A stretch of DNA of 64,000 nt from Sphingomonas sp. R647 (GTDB lineage: Bacteria > Pseudomonadota > Alphaproteobacteria > Sphingomonadales > Sphingomonadaceae). How positions within the stretch are numbered: the stretch's first letter is position 1; every line of letters begins with the position of its first letter. Location of the stretch: contig NZ_JAIQXT010000001.1 of NCBI RefSeq assembly GCF_020177055.1, positions 186,001 through 250,000 on the forward strand, in the 5' to 3' direction. Positions 26,740 through 35,884 of this stretch are shown here, piece by piece. Both the position numbers and the translations under genes were made by a program. Under the pieces are notes generated by a model that saw only the letters and a program-made list of their open reading frames with translations, did no database searches and was not told the DNA's origin.

Positions 26740-28508
26740 GCCCCGCCGAGCGCGTCCCCTTGTGGCAAGCCGCCTGGCCCGAGGCGCTCGCCGCGTGGAG
26801 CCGCTTCATCCGTCTCCATGATCCGCAGCTGTGCGAGAGCAGCGTGGCGGCCGCGTCGGAAGGGCTGCAGGGCGCGTTCGCGATGATCCGCCTGGTCGAC
26901 AAGCGTGTGGTGATCGATCTCGAAGCGATCGCCCGGCTCGAACTCGACGATCACGCCGCGGTGATCCTCGCGCACGAGATCGGCCACCATGTGCTCGCGC
27001 CGGCCAGCGCCACCGACAGTTTCCGGCTGATCGCCCGGCTTCGCCCCGCGCTGCCGACCTTCGAACGACATGCGCCGATGATCGCCAATCTCTACACCGA
27101 TCTGCTGATCAACGATCGGCTCCAGCGCCAGGCCGGCCTCGACATCGCCGGGGTGTACGACCGGATGAACGCGCGCGAGCCGGGCGAGCGCAGCCGGCTG
27201 TGGACGCTCTATATGGGCATGTACGAGTCGCTCTGGGGGCTCGAGAAGGGCAGCCTGGGTGGTCCTTCGGGCGATCCGGCGATGGAAGGCGACGCATGGC
27301 TCGGCGCGCGACTGATCCGCGTCTACGCGCGCGACTGGATGTACGCCGCGGGCCGCTTCGCTGCGCTCGTCCTGCCCTATCTCGCTGAAGATGCCGAGAA
27401 GGACGCCGCGCTGCGCCGGCTGCACGACACGCGCGACGCCGCTGCCGGCGCGCAACCCAGTGGTGCGCAGACGATCGAGGCCGACGAGGCCGACGGCGTC
27501 CTCCACCCTTCACGCGACCCGCTGGTGACCGGCGAGGAGCCGGAGACGGACGCGGCGCCCGTCAAGCCCGATGCCGCGCCCGGCCGTCCCGGCGCCGGCC
27601 AGGCGCGCGAGCCGTTCGAATATGGAGAGATCCTCCGCGCCGCCGGGCTGAAGCTGAGCGACGAGGAGATCGCGATCCGCTATTATCGCGAGCGCGCGCT
27701 GCCCTTGCTCGTGCCGTTCCCGGTGCAGCAGGCACCTGCATCGGAAGAGCCGCAGCTCGAAGGGCTCGAACCCTGGGCGCTCGGCGACTCGCTCGACGAG
27801 ATCGACTGGCTGCAGACCGTCGCGCAGTCGCCGGTCGTGATTCCCGGCGTCACCACGGTGCGTCGCGTCTATGGTCGTGAGCCCGGCGCCGCGCGCAAGT
27901 CCGGGCCGATCGACCTTGATCTCTATGTAGACAGCTCCGGGTCGATGCCCGATCCGCGCCGCTTCACGTCGTTCCTGACGCTGGCCGGCGCAGTGATCGC
28001 GCTCTCGGCGCTCAAGGCCGGCGCGCGGGTGCAGGCGACCTTGTGGAGCGGCAAGCAGCAATGGATGGCGACGCCGGGTTTCGTCCGCGACGAAACCGCA
28101 ATCCTCGGCATCCTCGTCGGCTATTATGGCGGCGCCACCGCCTTTCCGATCCACCAATTGCGCGACACCTTTGCCAAGCGCACCCCGCGCGACCGGCCGG
28201 TGCATATCCTGATGATCTCGGACGACGGCATCACCACGATGTTCGACCAGGACGAGCGCGGCAACAGCGGCTGGGACGTCTCCGCCACCGCGCTCGCCAA
28301 GGGACGCGCCGGCGGCACGATGGCGCTCAACCTGGGCAGCTGGTTCCGCTCGGACAGCGCGATCGGCCAGCAACTGACCCGCGCGCGCGACGAGCTAGGC
28401 TGGGATATCCATTCGATCGCCGAGATGCCGGATCTCGTCGCCTTCGCACAGGCATTCAGCCGGCGGCGCTATGGCGGCGCGGCGGCGGTACGGGAGCGCG
28501 CGGCATGA
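26727..28508 (+). CDS. zincin metallopeptidase-like and VWA domain fusion protein
   Basis: A 593-residue protein in two parts. The N-terminal half holds a zinc-protease motif HEIGHH (in AVILAHEIGHHVLAP, about residues 85-100). The C-terminal third is a VWA domain with an intact MIDAS DxSxS in LDLYVDSSGSMPDPRRF (about residue 400), and Thr and Asp residues further on (GGATAFP, ISDDGITTMF). Between them is an acidic, Pro/Ala-rich linker (about 240-300). The layout resembles putative metallopeptidase/VWA-like (DUF2201-type) proteins that accompany MoxR ATPases. It likely docks on the AAA+ ring through the VWA domain. The start at 26727 is set by homology to the peptidase part; the open frame extends to 26406. 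Confidence 0.87.
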   Translation: MAQLSPAERVPLWQAAWPEALAAWSRFIRLHDPQLCESSVAAASEGLQGAFAMIRLVDKRVVIDLEAIARLELDDHAAVILAHEIGHHVLAPASATDSFRLIARLRPALPTFERHAPMIANLYTDLLINDRLQRQAGLDIAGVYDRMNAREPGERSRLWTLYMGMYESLWGLEKGSLGGPSGDPAMEGDAWLGARLIRVYARDWMYAAGRFAALVLPYLAEDAEKDAALRRLHDTRDAAAGAQPSGAQTIEADEADGVLHPSRDPLVTGEEPETDAAPVKPDAAPGRPGAGQAREPFEYGEILRAAGLKLSDEEIAIRYYRERALPLLVPFPVQQAPASEEPQLEGLEPWALGDSLDEIDWLQTVAQSPVVIPGVTTVRRVYGREPGAARKSGPIDLDLYVDSSGSMPDPRRFTSFLTLAGAVIALSALKAGARVQATLWSGKQQWMATPGFVRDETAILGILVGYYGGATAFPIHQLRDTFAKRTPRDRPVHILMISDDGITTMFDQDERGNSGWDVSATALAKGRAGGTMALNLGSWFRSDSAIGQQLTRARDELGWDIHSIAEMPDLVAFAQAFSRRRYGGAAAVRERAA

Positions 28509-29464
28509 TCGTCCTTTGGCGCACCACCACGCGATGCAACTACGCCTGCGGCTTCTGCGCCTATGATCGTAGGCTCGATATCGCGCGCGACGAAGTTGGC
28601 GCGAACGAGGCGTTTCGGTTCGGCGAGCTGCTGGCTGACCGGTCGCGCGCACGGGCGACTCCGGTGATGCTCAGCTGGCTCGGCGGCGAACCTTTGCTGT
28701 GGCGGCCGATATGGGCGCTCTCCGCCGCGCTCGCCGGGCAAGGGCTGGCGATCAGCGCCACCACCAACGGCAGCACGCTGCATCGGCCTGCGGTACGCGC
28801 CGACATCGTCACGCACTTCGCCGAGCTGACCGTGAGCATCGACGGTCGTGCGCCGGTGCACGATCGACTGCGCGGCCGGGCAGGGGCGTGGGACAAGGTG
28901 CGCGACGGGTTGCGCGCGCTCGCCGCCGAGCGCGGGAATACGCCGCTCAAGCTGCGCGCGAACATCGTGCTGATGCGCGACACGATCGCGCATTTCGCCG
29001 ATCTGTGCACGGCGCTCGCCGAGTGGGGTGTGGACGAGATCACCTTCAACCAATTGGGCGGACGCGATCGACCGGCTTTCTTCCCTGCGCAACGGCTACG
29101 CGCCGAGGACATAACGGCGCTCGCCACGCTCGTCCCGGCGCTGCGCCAGCGCCTTGCGGCGCGCGGCGTCACGCTGTGCGGTGATGCGCGCTATCTCGAC
29201 CGGCTGCGCGCCAGCGCATCGGGCGAGGCGCTGGCGGTCGACGATTGCCGCCCCGGCCGCAATTTCCTGTTCATCGACGAGCATGGCGTCGCCGCGCCGT
29301 GCAGCTTCAGCGGCGCGGCCTATGGCGTACCGCTCGCTGCGCTCCGCACGGTCGCCGACCTCGACGCGCTGCCCGCCCGCTTCGCCGCCGCGCGCGCCGC
29401 ACAGCGACTGGCGACGTGCGACGATTGCCCTTCGACTCAGACCTTTGCAAAGTTCGCCGCATGA
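28505..29464 (+). CDS. radical SAM protein with SPASM-like C-terminal cysteines
   Basis: A 319-residue radical SAM enzyme. The iron-sulfur motif CNYACGFC (CX3CX2C) is at residues 11-18, the GGEPLL SAM-binding motif at about residue 60, and NGSTLHRP and LTVSIDGR are typical barrel strands. The C-terminus has further cysteines in DDCRPGRNFLF, AAPCSFSG and ATCDDCP, suggesting an auxiliary cluster as in SPASM or twitch enzymes that modify peptides or maturate enzymes. It overlaps the zincin-VWA gene by ATGA. No small precursor peptide was found beside it, so the substrate may be one of the operon's own proteins. Confidence 0.9.
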   Translation: MIVLWRTTTRCNYACGFCAYDRRLDIARDEVGANEAFRFGELLADRSRARATPVMLSWLGGEPLLWRPIWALSAALAGQGLAISATTNGSTLHRPAVRADIVTHFAELTVSIDGRAPVHDRLRGRAGAWDKVRDGLRALAAERGNTPLKLRANIVLMRDTIAHFADLCTALAEWGVDEITFNQLGGRDRPAFFPAQRLRAEDITALATLVPALRQRLAARGVTLCGDARYLDRLRASASGEALAVDDCRPGRNFLFIDEHGVAAPCSFSGAAYGVPLAALRTVADLDALPARFAAARAAQRLATCDDCPSTQTFAKFAA

Positions 29465-30021
29465 CGTCCGGCCCGCCCCTCGAGCGCGTCATGCGCCGGC
29501 TCGCCGAGACGCCCGACGATTTTCTCGCCGAGCCGCGCATCGGGGAGGCCGGCGAACTGGTCACCGCCGCCTTGGTCGGCGATCTGTTCCACGCGCTTGG
29601 CCATGCCCCGGCCGATGCCCCGCTGGTCGGACACGATCGCAACCGGCTGCAACTGACCGCAGTGGCGGTGTGGCTTCTCGCCGACGAGTGGGTCGCGGCG
29701 GCGGCGCCCGATCGCGCGACGCTCGCCGCATTGCTGAGTGAGCGGATCGGCGATCTCTCTGCCTCTGGCCGTGTCGATCAGTTCGTCGGGGATGTCGAAC
29801 GGCGCGAGGAACTGGCGCGCACGCTGATCGCCGCGCTCGGGCTGGTGCCCGCGGGCGAGAGCGAGGCGCAGGCCGCCGACCGCCTCTCGGCGGTCAGCGT
29901 GGTCGAGCGCCGCCGCCTGCTCCGCGCCAGCCAGGAGGCCGAGGAGCGCGCACGCGCAGTCCGCGAGGCGCTGATCCGCAAGGCGGCCGAGGAATCGGCC
30001 GACAAATATACCCGCGAATGA
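29461..30021 (+). CDS. unrecognised helical protein between radical SAM and AMP-ligase genes
   Basis: A 186-residue protein with no known motif. It appears fully helical; the last 45 residues are strongly charged and coiled-coil-like (VVERRRLLRASQEAEERARA, followed by more Arg/Ala/Glu). The central part contains HALGHAPADAPLVGHDRNRL. It is bound into the operon by ATGA overlaps at both ends. It could be a carrier, adaptor or substrate of the flanking enzymes; no function can be assigned. Confidence 0.75.
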   Translation: MTSGPPLERVMRRLAETPDDFLAEPRIGEAGELVTAALVGDLFHALGHAPADAPLVGHDRNRLQLTAVAVWLLADEWVAAAAPDRATLAALLSERIGDLSASGRVDQFVGDVERREELARTLIAALGLVPAGESEAQAADRLSAVSVVERRRLLRASQEAEERARAVREALIRKAAEESADKYTRE

Positions 30022-31367
30022 CCGAGCCAACCGACGCCGATCGCTACCCGACGCTGAGCGACGCGGGCCGCGCGATGCTGACCCGGATGACCGAGCATCC
30101 GGCTGCGCCCGCCTATCGCAACCGCAGCGGTAATCGCCTGCTCGCAGGGGATCTGCCCGAGCTCGCCGCGTTCGAGGCCGAGACGCTGGTGGCGCCGATC
30201 GGCTGGCGTCCCGGTACGCCGCCCGACTGGATCGCGCCGTTCCTCGCCGAGACCTATGCCAAGGTGCCGCACTTCCGCGCACGCGGGGCGCCGCCGCGCG
30301 ACCTTGCCGATGTGCCGACCACCGCGCGCGGTGATCTCGCGCACGATATCGCAGCGTTCGTGCCCGATGACGTGCCGGTCGATCGGTTGATCAACTTCCG
30401 CACCACGGGCACCACCGGCCATCCGCTGCTGATCGCCTCGCATCCGGTGGTGGCCGCGCGCTATCTCGCTTTCCACAAGCGTGCGCTGGCGCGGTTCGGG
30501 ATCACGCTGCGCGCGGGCGCCGGCGATGTCGGCGTCGTGCTGCTCGGGCACCAGAAACGCTGCTTCACCTATGTCTCGGTCACCCCGACGATGGGGGAGG
30601 CGGGGCTCGCCAAGATCAACCTCCATCCCGACGACTGGCGTGATCCCGACGATCGCGGGCGTTATCTCGATGATCTCGATCCCGAAGTGATCGCCGGCGA
30701 TCCGATCTCGTTCGCCAGCCTGCTAGCTCTGCCGGTGACGATCCGGCCGCGCGCATTGCTGTCGGTGGCGATGATGCTCACCGATGGCCTGCGCGATCGG
30801 CTCGAGGCACGGTTTTGCTGTCCGGTGCTCGATCTCTATTCGATGAACGAGGTCGGGCCGATCGCGGTCGCCGATCGCACCGCGGGCGGCCGGGTGTTGC
30901 TCCAGCCGCGCCTGTACGTTGAGGTCGTCGATTCCGCCGGCCGCGCGCTGCCGCCGGGCGAACGCGGCGAAGTATGCGTCACCGGAGGGTTCAACTTCTG
31001 TCTGCCCCTCGTTCGCTATCGCACAGGCGACACCGCGCGGCTGGCGATGGCGGGCGACGTGCCGATGCTCGTCGACTTCAGCGGCCGTCGCGCGATCCGT
31101 TTCCGCACCGCACAGGGGACCTGGGTCAACAATATCGATGTCAGCCACGCGCTCGCCGGTCTGTCCGCTGCGCAATTCGCGTTGCGCCAGGGTGCGGACG
31201 GCGCGGTTACGCTCGCGCTGTCGCCTGAGGCACTCGACGACGCCCCGGTGGCACTGGCCGCGGTGACGGGACTGCTCGGCGACGTCCCGATCCGCGTCGA
31301 GCCGATCGCGAACGATGACAAGGTTTTGCAGTATAGTTCGGACCTGGCGGGCAGCGCCGTCGAATGA
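30018..31367 (+). CDS. PaaK-like AMP-forming ligase (phenylacetate-CoA ligase superfamily)
   Basis: A 449-residue adenylate-forming enzyme. The AMP-binding loop is INFRTTGTTGHPLLIAS (about residue 130). Further family motifs are LDLYSMNEVGPIA (the Y-x-x-x-E block), the hinge region PLVRYRTGDTARLAM and the C-terminal domain with DDKVLQY, where the Lys is the likely catalytic residue. The fold is closest to phenylacetate-CoA ligase/CapK proteins. It would activate a carboxylic acid as adenylate and pass it to CoA, a carrier or an amine. It is the last gene of the six-gene operon, overlapping its neighbour by ATGA. Confidence 0.88.
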   Translation: MTEPTDADRYPTLSDAGRAMLTRMTEHPAAPAYRNRSGNRLLAGDLPELAAFEAETLVAPIGWRPGTPPDWIAPFLAETYAKVPHFRARGAPPRDLADVPTTARGDLAHDIAAFVPDDVPVDRLINFRTTGTTGHPLLIASHPVVAARYLAFHKRALARFGITLRAGAGDVGVVLLGHQKRCFTYVSVTPTMGEAGLAKINLHPDDWRDPDDRGRYLDDLDPEVIAGDPISFASLLALPVTIRPRALLSVAMMLTDGLRDRLEARFCCPVLDLYSMNEVGPIAVADRTAGGRVLLQPRLYVEVVDSAGRALPPGERGEVCVTGGFNFCLPLVRYRTGDTARLAMAGDVPMLVDFSGRRAIRFRTAQGTWVNNIDVSHALAGLSAAQFALRQGADGAVTLALSPEALDDAPVALAAVTGLLGDVPIRVEPIANDDKVLQYSSDLAGSAVE

Positions 31368-32007
31368 CCACGCTGGAATTTGTTGCCAACGGGTTCGCCA
31401 CCGTCTCGATCGTGCTCGCCTGACGGTTTTCCCTTCGTTCAGGATGGGATGCTCCAGGACGACGCATTTCGAGCCCTCCAGAATGACTGGCATCGCAATC
31501 GGCTCGATCGCGTCGAATTCTCTTATCTGATCCTTCAGGGGCCGCCACTTGTGCGGGCCGAGACCGCTTTGCGCTATATTGGGAGCGATCGCTTCGAACG
31601 GGATTAGCGGTCCTGATGCGCATGCTGCCCAGAACAGCGGCTCGATCGGGATGACGGGACAGTGCCTTGAGTGGCCATCAGGACGGTGAAATGATCACGG
31701 TTTGTAAGCCTGGCGTAGTTTTGGAACGCCCTGTCGAATTTCGCAAATATCCCGCAAAATGCCACTGCAGCCCACGTCAAAAGTGGTTCTTTTCTTGGTA
31801 GGCCAACGCCCGTGATGTAAGAAATTGCTGAACCTTCAATTGCTTAGGGGACGGATGGCGATCGTGTCTCCCCGACCACTTTATCGCGAAAGCGACGGAT
31901 TTCGGCCACTTTGCGCGGTCCGATATTCCGGGTTGGACACACGGCACGTACACACGAGCCGTACACAAAACCCGGATCGGATCCCGCTGGAAAGGTGAAG
32001 TCCGATC
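31368..32007. other. long intergenic stretch after the AMP-ligase gene
   Basis: About 640 bases with lower GC than the operon before it. A fragment around 31430-31607 reads as a plausible protein tail (ALQNDWHRNRLDRVEFSYL, then ETALRYIGSDRFERD) without a start, perhaps a decayed gene. Otherwise nothing recognisable. It leads into the truncated recombinase. Confidence 0.35.
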
Positions 32008-32601
32008 ATGTGCTCCATCCCCCATGCCCAGCGTATTTCCGGCCCATATGTGTACCGGCGCCGCGTGCATTTCCGGCATATTATCTCAAAGCCCCTAACC
32101 ATCGCGTTGCGGACCGCCGATCCCGCTGCGGTTCGCCAGCGTGCTGCGATGCTCTCGGCCCAGTTCGTGACGGTGAACATCAGGGTCAACGCGATGATGC
32201 AACAGGGCGACCCGCTGACGGGAGAGCAGATCGAGGAAATTTTCCGGCGGGCGCTGGAAGAGGAGCTCAGTCGTCTGCTCAATGACGCCTATTCCAACGA
32301 AAGCTGGTCGGATCCGGTGCCGGACGTTGCCGCCGATATCGCTGAGGTCTGCAGAACCTGGCGTCGGCCGAATCGGCCCATGAGCCCCCGGGCTTCCCGG
32401 CGTGACGAACCGCCAATCGGCGGAAACAGTCATCTCGATGGGCCCAAGTTCTATGCTGCGCAATTCCTGCCCAATCTCGCCGACGAGCAGGTCGCGGCGC
32501 TCCTGAAGGCGCTAGGCATATTCGTGCATCCGGGCCTTATCGGCCCGGGCGCGGCAGCTTTTGGGCCGGTTGCTGAATGGCAGGTCCTAGCCAGGGCCTG
32601 A
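32008..32601 (+). pseudogene. tyrosine recombinase N-terminal remnant
   Basis: A 197-residue reading frame whose beginning matches the N-terminal part of DUF6538-type site-specific integrases: YVYRRRVHFRHIISKP followed by IALRTADPAAVRQRAAMLSA and a helical region (GEQIEEIFRRALEEELSRLL). The catalytic domain with its Arg-His-Arg-Tyr residues is absent, so it cannot recombine DNA. It marks the right side of the 23.5-32 kb region, opposite the AlpA gene, as former mobile DNA. Confidence 0.6.
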
Positions 32602-32663
32602 CATAGCGGCAGGTCCGCTTTCGGGAGCCCCCGGGACGGCGTCTGGCGGCGGAGACTGGGTGG

Positions 32664-33092
32664 TTAGGTGCCGTTAGCCGGATGAGGTGGCCTTGCGGTC
32701 ATGATCCAAACGATGGCTGCAGCATGAAACAGCAGGGTGAGAAAGAGCAGCGATACGGAGGCGACCATCGCAAATCCCGCTGGCAGATTTTCACCTCCAG
32801 TGTCCGTCATTGCGAAAAACAGCCAAGCGCCCATTCCGTAGACGAATATCGCACAGGGAACGAATGCAGCGTGGGCTAACAGACGCCCCCTGATGCGCCG
32901 ACGCGCTAGAATGGCGAACGACAGAAGTGGTGCAAAAAAGGTCGCAGCAGACCACCCGGCAACTATCAGCAGAACAGCACTTAGCGGAAGGCCCTCAAGA
33001 ACATGTCTCAATGATATTAAGGCAGTTTGCGCGAGAAGGAGGGCGGCTATCGCGGTGATGCCTGCATAGATGGGAATTACGATCCGTCTCAT
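32664..33092 (-). CDS. small multi-pass membrane protein of unknown function
   Basis: A 142-residue protein with about four membrane segments (IYAGITAIAALLLAQTALI; AVLLIVAGWSAATFFAPLLS; AAFVPCAIFVYGMGAWLFFA; ASVSLLFLTLLFHAAAIVWI). An RRR loop follows the second segment on the expected cytoplasmic side. No family recognised. It stands alone between the recombinase remnant and the next small gene. Confidence 0.65.
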   Translation of the reverse strand: MRRIVIPIYAGITAIAALLLAQTALISLRHVLEGLPLSAVLLIVAGWSAATFFAPLLSFAILARRRIRGRLLAHAAFVPCAIFVYGMGAWLFFAMTDTGGENLPAGFAMVASVSLLFLTLLFHAAAIVWIMTARPPHPANGT

Positions 33093-33242
33093 GGGGGCAT
33101 AGCGCCATGAAAGTCAGATGACCGCAATGGGGTCGTTTGCGGACCGTCCGCGTTCGGGATGGCGGTAACAGCGCCGCAACGGCGGAAACTGGGTGGAAAG
33201 CGGTCGTTGCGGTGACCGGTCCACGCGAGCTACACCAGTCCC

Positions 33243-33587
33243 ATGAACGCCGCTTCCGAACTACCTTTGTCCGACTGGAATTGGGCGGAGCTTATGCTCC
33301 ATCAGGCGTTGGTCGGCGCGATCAGTCCGAATTTCAGGTTGGTCGAGTTAGGCTTTGAGAGTGGGTGTTGGAGCATCGTAGTAACGCTCACAGAGGACCG
33401 TTCCGATGACCGCGAAATGGTCGAAGAGGTCTGCGACGATATGTCATGCTATCTTATGGATTTGCAGGGTCGAATTAGCCGGGCAGCGGAGGCGAATTGC
33501 GCTGCGACGGTTGTTGTTTCTCGAGAGCCAATCATCGTGGACCCTGCATCGTCCCGACGGCGGGTATTCATGATGCGTCAAAACTGA
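33243..33587 (+). CDS. small acidic hypothetical protein
   Basis: A 114-residue soluble protein rich in Asp/Glu in its middle (LTEDRSDDREMVEEVCDDMS) with an alternating strand-helix pattern. No motif or family recognised. Both small size and acidity would fit an immunity-like protein, but no toxin lies beside it. Confidence 0.5.
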   Translation: MNAASELPLSDWNWAELMLHQALVGAISPNFRLVELGFESGCWSIVVTLTEDRSDDREMVEEVCDDMSCYLMDLQGRISRAAEANCAATVVVSREPIIVDPASSRRRVFMMRQN

Positions 33588-33705
33588 CCCGGCCACGTCC
33601 CCTTGGGGTCGTTTGTAGCCCGTCCGCTGATGGGAGGGCGTCACGAGCGCGGAAACGTCGAATGATGGGTGGTGTTCGGACTGTCAGATTTTGGCGAAGA
33701 AGCGC

Positions 33706-34626
33706 CTAAGGTTGGTGCCGCGAACATGGTGGGCCGATTTCGTTTCGTTCGCGCGACCTTGGAAGCATCAGCATGACCAGGCTCGCCACAGTCAACAGGG
33801 CAAGCGTAAACACACTCCCTTCCGGTCCCTCCCCGGCACCATTGAGCCAGGCCGGCCCGACAGGCACCAGTTTCACCACCAGTGCGGGCAGACCGGTGTC
33901 CAAACCCGTAATCGGCACAGCAAAACCGGTGCCCCCAAACCAGTTCCAGCCGACGTGCCAGCCCATCACCCCCCAAATCGAATTCGAACGACGCACCCAA
34001 GCGCAGGCGAAAATCGCGAAGATGAAGGTCATGACCAAATCCGGCACCGTTGCTCTAGGCGAAAGGTGAGCAAAGGTGAAAGCGGCGGACGACAATATGA
34101 AGGCAGCAGTCATGTTCCAACGCCGCATGATGGTTGAGAACAGCCAGCCGCGAAAAACATACTCCTCCACGCTCGCTTGCACGGCAAAGCCGGCGAGCAA
34201 CAGCGCGATCCAGCCAAGCGCAGCAGGGGTGGCAAAGGCGGGGGCCAGATCAGCGACACGGTACCCGCCGGAAATGGCTATCGCCGTCACGATCGCGCCC
34301 ATCATCGCTACGCCAACGGCCAGTCCGGTCAGGAACTTTTTGAGCCCCCCTTCGCCGCAAAGTCCGGCACTTGCGAGGCTTCTCTTTTCAACCCAGCGAA
34401 CCCAACCAGATACCGCAAGCCCCAAGGCGCTGAACGAAACCAACATCAGGAAAAAGCCGAAGGGCCCGCGCGGGGGGCCCATCGGCTCAGTAAAGCCGAG
34501 ATATGCGAGTCCGAGATCACCCGGCAACATGCTGATGACAAGAAGGAAAATGCAGATAAAGGGTGCGGCGATACTCGGCGCAATCCAGCCCTTGGCCGGC
34601 TCATCGGAAAAGACCATCTGTGTCAT
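33706..34626 (-). CDS. CPBP family intramembrane metalloprotease (Abi/CAAX protease type)
   Basis: A 306-residue membrane protein with about eight helices. The CPBP motifs are all present: VEEYVFRGW (EExxxR), FTFAHLSP (FxxxH) and GWHVGWNWF (HxxxN/B), together forming the metal site. Bacterial members range from prenyl-protein processing to bacteriocin self-immunity and signalling; the role here is open. The start at 34626 (MTQMVFS) is preferred, since the open frame to 34959 adds an unrelated hydrophilic stretch overlapping the AraC gene. It lies 31 bases after the AraC-type regulator on the same strand and may be its target. Confidence 0.87.
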   Translation of the reverse strand: MTQMVFSDEPAKGWIAPSIAAPFICIFLLVISMLPGDLGLAYLGFTEPMGPPRGPFGFFLMLVSFSALGLAVSGWVRWVEKRSLASAGLCGEGGLKKFLTGLAVGVAMMGAIVTAIAISGGYRVADLAPAFATPAALGWIALLLAGFAVQASVEEYVFRGWLFSTIMRRWNMTAAFILSSAAFTFAHLSPRATVPDLVMTFIFAIFACAWVRRSNSIWGVMGWHVGWNWFGGTGFAVPITGLDTGLPALVVKLVPVGPAWLNGAGEGPEGSVFTLALLTVASLVMLMLPRSRERNEIGPPCSRHQP

Positions 34627-34657
34627 GCCGGCTGAGTTACCCGCTGGCAGCGGACGA

Positions 34658-35482
34658 CTATAGAACGATCGTGCGGAACAGGTCCGAGCGAAGCCACTCT
34701 TTTGGCGTGAGACCAACTGTCTTGCGGAATGTGCGACCAAAGTGGCTCTGATCCGCAAAGCCAGCACCATGGGCAGCCTCAGCCAGCTTCGCGCCTTCGC
34801 GTAACAGCCGCTTGGCAAGCTCGACTCGCCGATACTGCAAATAGCGATAGGGGCTGGTGCCAAGCAACGCCCTGAAATCGCGTGAAAGCTGCCAACGGTC
34901 GCAGCCAGAAACTTGTTCAAGTTCATCAAGTCGCGTGCCGACAACGACGGCGGTTTCAAGAAATTCGCGCGCCCGCATCACAGCTGTTCGGTTGGCGATC
35001 CTCACAGTTGCCACCCTGGCAGCCGCATTGTTCATGGCATGGGCCAGATCGTAAAGCGCGTCTTCATAGGCACCCGGATCCTCGACACCCGCGCAGTCGA
35101 CAACCAGGTTGAAGGCTGCCGCGATCAAGGCGGGATCTGTCGAGACGCCATTAGCGACAAACGGCAGTTCCGCGCCTCCAAGCACTGCCTGGACATGAGT
35201 TGGCGGAACATAGGCCGCTCGATAGCTGAATCCGGCCTCATCATGGCAATGTCCATCATGCAATTCGTCGGGGTGAAGAATCAGCACCTGACCCGCCAAC
35301 GAATACCGTATCTCCCTGCGATAGTTGAACGTCTGCACCCCAGCCATAGTCACAGCGACGGTGTAAGTGTCGTGCCGATGCGGCGAAAACGCTGCCCCGA
35401 CCAGCCGATTTGTGACTCGTTCAATCGGCTCGAACGAGCCGGCCCAATCCGATGGGTTCGAGGAGCGCGCTGCGGAATTCAT
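34658..35482 (-). CDS. AraC-family transcriptional regulator
   Basis: A 274-residue regulator. The N-terminal cupin-like effector domain contains FSPHRHDTYTVAVTMAG and ILHPDELHDGHCHDE. The C-terminal two helix-turn-helix units are LDELEQVSGCDRWQLSRDF and AEAAHGAGFADQSHFGRTF, with the final family stretch VGLTPKEW. The start at 35482 (MNSAARS) removes a non-homologous extension. The CPBP protease gene follows 31 bases on, suggesting co-transcription or direct control. Confidence 0.9.
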   Translation of the reverse strand: MNSAARSSNPSDWAGSFEPIERVTNRLVGAAFSPHRHDTYTVAVTMAGVQTFNYRREIRYSLAGQVLILHPDELHDGHCHDEAGFSYRAAYVPPTHVQAVLGGAELPFVANGVSTDPALIAAAFNLVVDCAGVEDPGAYEDALYDLAHAMNNAAARVATVRIANRTAVMRAREFLETAVVVGTRLDELEQVSGCDRWQLSRDFRALLGTSPYRYLQYRRVELAKRLLREGAKLAEAAHGAGFADQSHFGRTFRKTVGLTPKEWLRSDLFRTIVL

Positions 35483-35884
35483 CGATTGTATATTGGCCGT
35501 AAGGAGCAACAAGGCAAACCTTGCGAGTTCGAATAGGGATGTCAAATCGCTTGCATAACTTTCAGGCCTATACTTTCTTTTCCTGCAAAAGTGGTCTCCC
35601 TTCACACTTGGAAGTCCGTCGGACTGGCCTCTTCCAGGTCTGCAAGCTACAACAACCTGCCGTTGGCGCTTCCCCTGATTGGATGACAGCTTTCAACAAC
35701 ACTGGCCGGGGCCACGAACGACCGCTTCGGGGTCGTGGGTAGACTGGCCGGTTCTGGATTTCACAGCAAAGAAAGCCGCCATTCGGAGCGCGGCCTTAAA
35801 CTAAGCGCAACGCCCCGTCAGCTAGTGCATCTAATAACTTCTATAAAAAAAGCACGGATACGAGCAGACGCTCGCGGATCGTGC
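35483..35884. other. intergenic region between AraC gene and histidine kinase gene
   Basis: About 400 bases. It holds the AraC promoter region and, at about 35720-35739, one copy of the short GACCGCTT-GGGGTCGT intergenic motif seen elsewhere in the window. No gene recognised. Confidence 0.4.

Noticed and set aside
24146-31367. CO dehydrogenase or magnesium chelatase maturation locus (CoxD/CoxE or BchI/BchD type)
   Set aside because: MoxR and VWA partners fit, but no target enzyme genes are present and the radical SAM and ligase genes are not part of those loci.
23922-31772. Shared 11-mer CCACTGCAGCC at 23922 and 31762 as attachment sites of the MoxR island
   Set aside because: Too short, with no similarity beyond the 11 bases; could be chance.
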